This document shows, one piece after another, positions 52,101-61,100 of a stretch of 61,657 bases of DNA. Positions within the stretch are counted from its first letter, which is position 1; the number at the start of each line of letters is the position of its first letter. Origin of the DNA: Lentisphaeria bacterium (GTDB lineage: Bacteria > Verrucomicrobiota > Lentisphaeria > Victivallales > UBA1829); contig JAGCTY010000018.1 of assembly GCA_017963105.1 (NCBI GenBank), positions 1 through 61,657 on the forward strand, written 5' to 3'. The translations under genes and the position numbers were made by a program. The notes beneath the pieces are model-generated. The model saw only the letters and a program-made list of their open reading frames with translations, made no database searches and was not told the origin of the DNA.

Positions 52101-55100
52101 TTCTTAAACCACAGGTATTGTCCAATGCCAACGTCAACGCCCCAATTGTCTTTTGAACGAGAAGCATTCAAGGTTACTAAACGATATGAAGTTCCATGAT
52201 GTTCAACCTTTTGTCCAACTGAATCTAACAAATATGCTTCAGGCAAAAAGAAAGGATAAAACAGAGAAACAGTATTAAGAGCCCTATTAAAGATAGAATT
52301 TAAGCGAGGCAAGGAGGAAATCAAAGGGATACCAGTCACCATCAGAGCCGGATTAAGGATTGTCATAACATTTGAGCGTAGATGCGCTTCAAATTCATCA
52401 AACGCAATTTGTTTAAGGAGCTTTTGTGTGTCTTTATGAATAAAGATGGCCTTGAAAACATCTATTTGTGGAGTCCCCCGACTAATTCTCTTCGCTTGAG
52501 AAACAGTTGTTTTTGTCATCGTTCTTCTAAAGCCTGATCCCATAGACAGTTTTAGTCCACCACCACGCAAATATACTACATCGTTTGACTGGGATAAGGG
52601 ACCGTGAACATTTATGTTGCCGTAAACAGGTCCAAGCCCCCCCTCAATCCCATACCCGTAATCTGATCCAGAAACGACACCCATTGATACAGATGTGTTG
52701 TAACCAATGGAAAAATGTTGTTGAAGATCAAAAATGGAGTTCAGATTCGTGATTGAAACATTCACCCCAAATCCTAATCCTATATCAAGTCCCACGCCAA
52801 AACCCAATGTCCACGAAGAGATATTGCCGAAAAGGCCATTGTCATCCCAGGTTTTTCCAAAAGAACAATCAAAAGAAAATGCTCCTCCAAAGGCTATCAT
52901 AAACGACACCGTACCCGATACTGACCATGTCTTCTTCCCTGTCGGGTCAACGCCGTTCAATGGCGAGTTCAGCGTATAAACGTACAGGTTGGAGCCGCCC
53001 TCCAATCCAATGGGGTCCGCGGAGAGCCAGCGGCCTGTTTTCGGGTCGTAGTTGCGTGCCGACACATAAAACGTGCCAGAATCACCTGCAACGAGACCGA
53101 TCGTCCCGCCGAACGTGCGGTCGTTGTCCACGGTGATGACGGAATCGTTCAGCTGATTTCCCCAGGCATCATACCGATAGGAATTAACCAGATTGCCATT
53201 GGAATCGGTCACGCCGGAGACGCTTCCCAGCATATCGCTGTTGAAATAATACGTGTTTCCGTCCGCATCCGTCCACCCGGCGATGCTGTTGCCGAGAATG
53301 TAGTTCTTCACCAGCACACCGTCCAGATATTCGGCAAGGACATTGCCGTTATGATCCAGAAGATAACTTGTGGTCGTTTTTGTTCCGGCGGCATCCGTGT
53401 GAACGCTGCTTATGCGATGTCCGAGGGCATTGTAGGAATACTCCCACTTTTCCCCGGTTGACTTCAATGTCTCGGAAGCGATCCTGTTGTCGGTCGTCCA
53501 TGTGTAGATGCGTTCGACATCTTCGAGCATGTTTCCGTTCGCGTCATAACGGAAGGCAAACGTTTTGCCATTGGAAGAGGCCGTCGCGATCTGATTGAGC
53601 GCATTATAGGTGTATTCCGTGAGCACGCCGTTGATGTTTTGAGAAATCCTGTTGCCCGCGGCGTCGTATGCGTAGGTCCGTGTATCGGTGACCGTTCCGC
53701 CATTATCCGTGAACGTTTCCCCGGTCAACTGACCGACGACATCATAGGTGTATTCCCAGACGCCATCAGCCAGAGTGCGGGATGTGACTCTTCCGGCCGG
53801 ATCATAGCCGTATTCCGTTTTGGAAAGCAGATGATTCGAGGCGTCATAATCGGAAATGGAGGAAAGGATTCCATTTCCCGCATCCAGATAAGCATATTCC
53901 GTGTAAGTGCCATTGGCCCTTGTGAGCTTGATGAGATTGCCGTATTCGTCATAATCATAATCCAGAAGTCTGAGGCCGGCGGAATTGCTGACGACATCGA
54001 TCTGGCCGAGTTCCGTGTAGGAATACGAAGCTGCATTGCCATTTACGGTTATCGCGGTTGTATTGCCGTCATCGTCCTGTGTATAGGTAATTACATTGCC
54101 GGAACCGGCGCCGATGGAAACGGTTTTCGTTTCCTCATCATAGGCGAATGTGATATCTCCGGCGGATATCATGCATCCCTGTTCATCGTATCCGTAATCG
54201 AAACTTCTTCCGTCCGCACAGATAACTTTGCTGAGCAGACCGTTACTGTAGAGATAGGAAATGCTTTCCCCTGCGCGGTTCGTCCACTGAAGAAGATTGC
54301 CGTCCTCGTCATAGGAAAACAATTCGGATGTATTGTCGGCATAGGTAACGCTTGTCGTGTTGCCGTTGTCATCATAGGCATACAGCGTCCGGTTGCCGTT
54401 CTGATCCGTAAAGGAAACCAGATTGTTGTTCTCGTCGTACTGATAATAGCAAACGGAACCGTCGGCATTCGTCAGAGATGCAAGATTGCCGTTGGCGTCG
54501 TATGTCCGGCTCACGGTCAGCGAATGATCCGAGATGCTGTTTCCGGTAAGATTGCCGTTGGCGTCGTATGTATAAGTCGTCAGTGTGCCGGAATCATTTT
54601 CAACACTGATCAGATTTCCGAAATCATCATAAGTGTTGATGAATACGGACGTTTGCTCTCCGTTCACAACGGATGTGATATTCCCATGGCTGTCGTACTC
54701 GGTCCGGGAACCGTCGGATCCGGTCTGGCTCCTGAGCGTTCCATCGGAGTAATAATCGAACAGAATGCGGCTTCCGTCTTCATACGTTACCGAGGTGTTG
54801 CGTCCGGCTTCGTCATATGTGTAGGAGACTGTTCCGTCCTCGGTCTCTGTGGAAATGACATTCCCGTGCTCGTCATAGCGGGTGGTCACGGTTTTTCCGT
54901 TGCTGGATACGGAGTAATACACCATGTTTCCATCGGCGTCGTATCCTGTTGTGAACATGTTTTCCGCGGTATAGCCATTTTCCAATATTGTTCCGTTCCC
55001 GTCCCGCGTAACATATTTGACGCCATCCGAAATGGTGTATTCGGCAGGATTGTCGACGCTTACCGAATAGGAGCCGTCTTCATTCAGCGTGTACAAGGTT

Positions 55101-58100
55101 GAAACGCCATCCTTGAAGACCTCGTAGGAAAGCATTTTCCCCGTAGAACTGTCGCATGCCGCAATGGTATATTCCGAGGTGATGTCATACTGCCCCAATG
55201 CACGGCCGTCCCTGTTGATCTTGAAATAGTTCACGCCGTCAATCGTATAGTAGTTCTTACCATCGGACGGAGTATAGTTCAAATCGAACCGGCCTTCGCC
55301 TCGGCAAACAGAAGCCGACGATTCAAAGGATATGCCTCCGAATGTAATCGTGCCGGAACACGCGACGCCGTCCTGATCTGCCGCGGAAACAAACAGTCCG
55401 GAAGAATCGTATGCGAAGTTTACTGTCTTGCCGGTAACACCGTCGATGCTCTTAATGACATTTCCCCTGGAATCATATTCCAGCGTCAGGTTCGTGCCTG
55501 CCGTTTTGTCCGTGATGACGACATGTCCGATTTCATACGTCAATTCCAAATCGGAAGTGCCGGATTGATATTTGACAAGCCTGCCTTTTTCATCATACCC
55601 GAAAACTTCGGCGGAGGCGCCGTTTTGAACAAAAGAGGTCAGGGAATGTTCGTTGCTTCCATAATAGCCATACGTGCTTGTGTTATCTCCGGAAGAAGCT
55701 TCCACAAGATTTCCATCTTCATCGTATTGATACGAAGTCGAATTGCCGAGGCTGTCCGTTATTAGGGTAACGAATCCGGTATTCGCATCCCGATCCAGCG
55801 TCAAATACCTGCCCGTGGAATTGTTGGTCAACTTGGTGATTTCACCATTGTTGTCATAAGTGCAAACAATGGTGCTGTTATCGGAACCGGTCATATACTG
55901 CAGCCTGCCCTGTTCATCGAATTGCATGGATGAACCGTCCTTTTCGCGCAGCAAATATCCTTTGCTGTTGGAGACCAGGGAAGAACCGTCATTTTGAGCC
56001 GAATAATAGGTAAACATGTAGGTCGGCTGATACAGGCGTTTTGAATTTCCGCAGGAAACCGTCACATCACCTTGCGCTCCGACTTCCAATTCGCTGTCCC
56101 AAATCCAGCTCCAGCCATAACCGAAACTGCCGTTGCCTTTGAAATCGTTTTGCCACGACCTTTCTATTGTCAAAGAGTTGCCGCTTCCATCGCTTTCCCG
56201 GACAATTTCCTGCAAGGGTTGATGCCATCCCAGATAATCCGCCACATAGGCATTCAACAGTTCTTTCAGATCGTCCGCACGATACTGTTTGCCAGTTTCG
56301 GTCGGGAAATGCCCGGAAACATCCTGAACCAGACGGGACAAACCGCCCCAGGTTGAGCCGTATTTATTTCGGAGTTCTTCGCACAAAAGAGCCTTTTCGT
56401 TTTCCGCAAGACCGGAAGAGGCGAAAACATCCTCCCAGACAAAGGGAGAGCCATTGTCGGAATAAACGATGTATACGTTCCAGTTGATATGCGAATCGCC
56501 AAAGTCCCAATCATCAGTAAGCCAGCCGTTATAGGTAATCGGAACGACCAGTTCTTCCCCCGCCTGAATCTGTCCCGCGATTTCTCCGCTGACAGAGAAA
56601 TACAGGGAATCGGAATAGCCCTGAGGCATGGAGGAGACCCAAAAAGCTTCCAGACCTTCACCGAATTCGGATTTATCCAGCGAAACAATCGCGCCCGTGG
56701 TATCCGGTCCCGTTTCGTGTGATTGAGTGGGCATGAACAGGACAAGCGGAGCATCAACCAGCGAGGTTCCGGAGTTCCTTATGGTCAGATACAGTGTGTG
56801 CTGCAAGTGTCTGCCCACAACATCAGGAGCTTCAATGGAATATTCTATTTTTCCTGAACCGGAATTGGAAATGGTAACGGCATCGTCCATTTCGGCGGTT
56901 TTGTCTCCGTTGAGCTGAAGCTTGTATTTACCGCGGGAAAGCGTGTCGGCCGCTATTGTTATGAACAGTTGCGAACCGCTCGCCCGTTTGACAGACTGCG
57001 GAACATGCTCCGTTCCGTTGGAATCAATCAGAATGGCGGACACGCCCTGCTCGAAATTGGCTCCGTTCACAATCAATGTGATTTCCGAAGCCATGTCCTG
57101 ACTGCTCTGGACAACCTTGTCGATACGCATGGGAGATATGTCCGCAGACAGGGTATAACCGGTCTCGGAAGCCACAGATTTGCCATAAACCATGATAAAA
57201 ACATCTTTGCCGGAATCAGTGCCGGGAATGCTTAATACTCCGTCTGTTGCCCCGCGCAGTTTCTGATCGTACTTTTCACGGGTCGGAACATAGCCGAAGC
57301 CGACATAAAGCTCCATATTTGCCGTGTCGGCGACATCATCAAGAGTAATTGATATGTTTTTCCCTTCCCCGGAAATTCTGTAAACGTCAAAATCGCCTTT
57401 CCTTGTGACTGTACCCGCCATGCTTTCGCCCAATGTCAATGTCGGGACCGTAACGGAAATCCGCTCGGAAACATAGTCCTTTTCCGCATTGTCCGAGTCT
57501 TTTTCGTCGTTGTTGATATCGGACCGGACCAGAAGATAGTAATCCCCCTCGGCTACACCGTTCAGATTCAGTATTGCCGAAGCGGACAAAACATCTCCGG
57601 CATTCATCCCGGCATGAGTGTATGTTGCAAGGAGCTTGTCATTGATGTCCCACTGGGCGTCCGTGGAGAGATAAACACCGTCCGTCCATGTGCCGTTCAT
57701 AGCCGTTCCGCTTTCGTTGACAGTCTTCCAGGAAACGGCATTGTCGGCTCCGACAGACAAAGTGGCCGGAACGGTAACGTCCTGAATGCTCAGAGTAATA
57801 TCCGTCAGATTGAAAACGGCGGAAAAACAGTCTTCGGTTTCATTGAAAACGCCATCCCGGTCCTGATCGAGCGAGTATCCTGCATAGTCCTTGACTCCAC
57901 CGGAAAGCGTTACGGCATAACTGCCTTTCTGGCTTTGTTCTGGAATGGAAAGCTCCGCGACAGACGGGGAAAGCATTCTGATCCCCGTCGGCACGATTGC
58001 ATCGCCATCCGGGGAAACAATTGAGATATTGCCCAACAGCGTATCCGGATCAATTGTTTTTGAAAAATATATTTTGATTGTTGAAAACTGTCCAACAATA

Positions 58101-61100
58101 TCCCCGCTTGGTTCAATCTTCACGACGGCGGGACCGGAGTTGCTGTAAGAAAAGCGCAGTTGGTCCGCGATTCCGTCGGACAGGTTGTCATAATTGATAC
58201 TGCTCAGATTTGTGCCATAGATATCCTGAATTCCGTTGCCGAAGCACAGCCGGAATACGCCTTCATGGGCAGGCTGTTCAAAATTCACCGTAAGAGTTTT
58301 TCCATCGACCTGCAATGAGTTGATATTTGTTTCTCCGTCGGCGGACAAAATCCTTACGGAATCAACGGAAACGGTGTCGGGATTAATCTCATCGGTGAAA
58401 GAAACGGTTATTGAGGTTTGCCCGGATGCAAGGAAACCATGATTCAGATTGCTGGATTCGATCGCGAAATACCCCAGAGGCGGCCATGAACTCAAAACGT
58501 GGCTGATTGTCACATCGTCAGCCGTAACACCGAGATTGTCGTATATCTCCTGCAGATCGCTTGTCCCGAAATAGTTGCCGGACAGATCCAATCCCGCATA
58601 TCCGTTCAAGTTGAGCTTTGCCTTGGAAAAATCGTTCTTTTTGAGCAGGATATTCTGGGCATCGTGCTCTATTGTCAACGTAAAACTGCCGAAAAGTCCA
58701 GATGCTTTTGCGCCGCTTCCCAGTATGATCTCGCCGGAAACGTCACCGCCATCGATTGTTCCGTAAACAGTAATGGCTCCACCGGAAGCAACCGCAACAT
58801 TGCTTGCGGAATCACCACTGGAAATGATTGCCGCACCTTGGCTTAAAACATCCATATAGCCGCCGGAACAAATGGAAACACCATTCGCAATGCCGCCGCT
58901 ATGGACGTAGAGAACACCTCCGGAACTGATGATAGTATTGTTTGCGACCCCCCCCATAGCCCATCCATTTAATCCCACATAAAGACTTCCTCCGGAATTG
59001 ACAGTTGTGCTGTTCGCAATGCCTCCGCTGTAAACATACATGCGACCAATGTTGTCAATTGTGGTAGTATTGACAGTGCCGCCGCTGGAGACATCGACCC
59101 AACCGCTTGCTATGACCGTCGCATCGTTTGCAACCCCGCCCATGTAAACATACATCTGACCAGTCGCATCAACAGATATTCGGTTTGCTGTACCTCCGCT
59201 GTTGACATTAATTCGACCGTCAGATATGACAGTAGCGTGATTCAGTTCTCCTTCTGCATCCATATTGCCGGCCTTGATGAGCGCATCGTTCGCCGTGCCG
59301 CCGCTACGAATATAAAACAATCCACCAGAAATAACAGCGTCATTGGCTGTCCCACCACTGGAAATCAGGAGCACTCCGCCCCAACGAACACTTATATTAT
59401 CCGTTGCGCCACCACTGAAAACTTCAACTCTGCATCCATTTGAAACTGTGCAATTGGAAAGAGTTGCATCTTTCATTTCAAATGAACTTCCAAACTGAGT
59501 CCCCTGAACATAAGTGTCAGGCGCAACAGCAAAGCAGAAACTGGCGCCATTGGAAACAATGATGCCGGAAGCGGTTCCCCCGCTTGAGACATCAAGAAAT
59601 CCACAGGCATTAACTATGGTTGTAGTGGCTGAGCCCTCGGCATAGACACACATGCTGCCGCCCGAATTGACGGTGGTTGTAGTGGCTGAGCCCTCGGCAT
59701 AGACACACATGCTGCCGCCCGAATTGACGGTGGTTGTAGTGGCTGAGCCCTCGGCATAGACACACATGCTGCCGCCTGCATTGATGGTAGTGTTGGATGC
59801 CGTTTGTCCACCGGAAACAACGGCGGCTCGGTCTTTGTTGATTACCAGATCGCGAACAGACAAAAGCCCATTTCCTTGTACTGTAAGCATCAAAGCTCCG
59901 TCTTCGGAAAGAGACAGTTCATAAGTCTTGCCAAGAAGCTCTGTCGGCTGTCCGACAGTAATCGTCCCAACCATACTATTATCAGTATAATCTCGAACCG
60001 TGATGACTTTATTGAATCCGGAAGCTCCCACAGCAAGTGTATAAACGCCATTTTCCTGAAGACCAGAGACAGACAGGACGAAATCTGGTACATTTTTGAA
60101 GACGGAAAGGTTTTGAACCAACGCGTCAGCAGATGCTCGCTTGTCCCCGATGTCGAATATGATTTCACTGCCAGGCTCGACAGAACCAATACTTATCTCA
60201 GACGGGAATGGGAATGAAAGCGTTCCGCCGCTAAGCAGATGAAGTGTGTTTCCGACAACCTTGTCCACATTCAAAAAACCGGCTAAATAAATCTGCCCTG
60301 CGGAAATTGTTTCACCGGAAAGGACTGTGTCTTTTGCAAGATTAAGCTTGTCAAAATAATCAGTGTTTTTTATGTAGCTGGAACCACTGAGAACATTAAG
60401 CGTACGATAACCGCGTGTCCTCGGGCTCAGTGTGCCATTGAAAACAGTATTATCTATGTTGTATGTAACATTTCCGAGATACTCTGCTTCTGAATAGGCC
60501 AAAGATGGATAGCAAACAGAAATATCCATCGTGGAACCATGCCCAAAGATAGAATTTGAAAAATTGAAAGTTATGCCAGCATATGTGGATTCCGCTATCT
60601 GCGCATTGCTAATAATCCAGAACCATTTATCACTCGGAACGTTGACATGCTCAAAATTCAACACCACAGTGACGTTATTTCCAAATGTGGTGTTGGGAAG
60701 AAGATTAATATCCGTGGTGATTGTTGTATCACGGATTGTCAGGACTATGCTCTCCGTCTTTTCTCCAAAGTCGCATTGATTTGTTAGACGAAGTTGATTC
60801 ATAAATCCGGCAATCTCACAGTTTTCAATAAGAACAGAAACATTTCCATTGATTGTGGCATTATTTCCAATCAAATAACTATATGAGTCTCGGTTGGTTA
60901 TCGTGCTTCCAACAATAATGGTGTCAACATTGTTGGAATATATAAGGCCATCTTCGCTGGATCCAATATACAACGAGGGAACAAACGAATTTGTCATGAA
61001 AAGGTTAATAGTTTCAGGTGTGGAAACACTCGATGAAACACCTTCAATATATAGTCTGTCCCCGGCATGAAGAACGGAAGTCATGTCGTTTAGAATAGAA

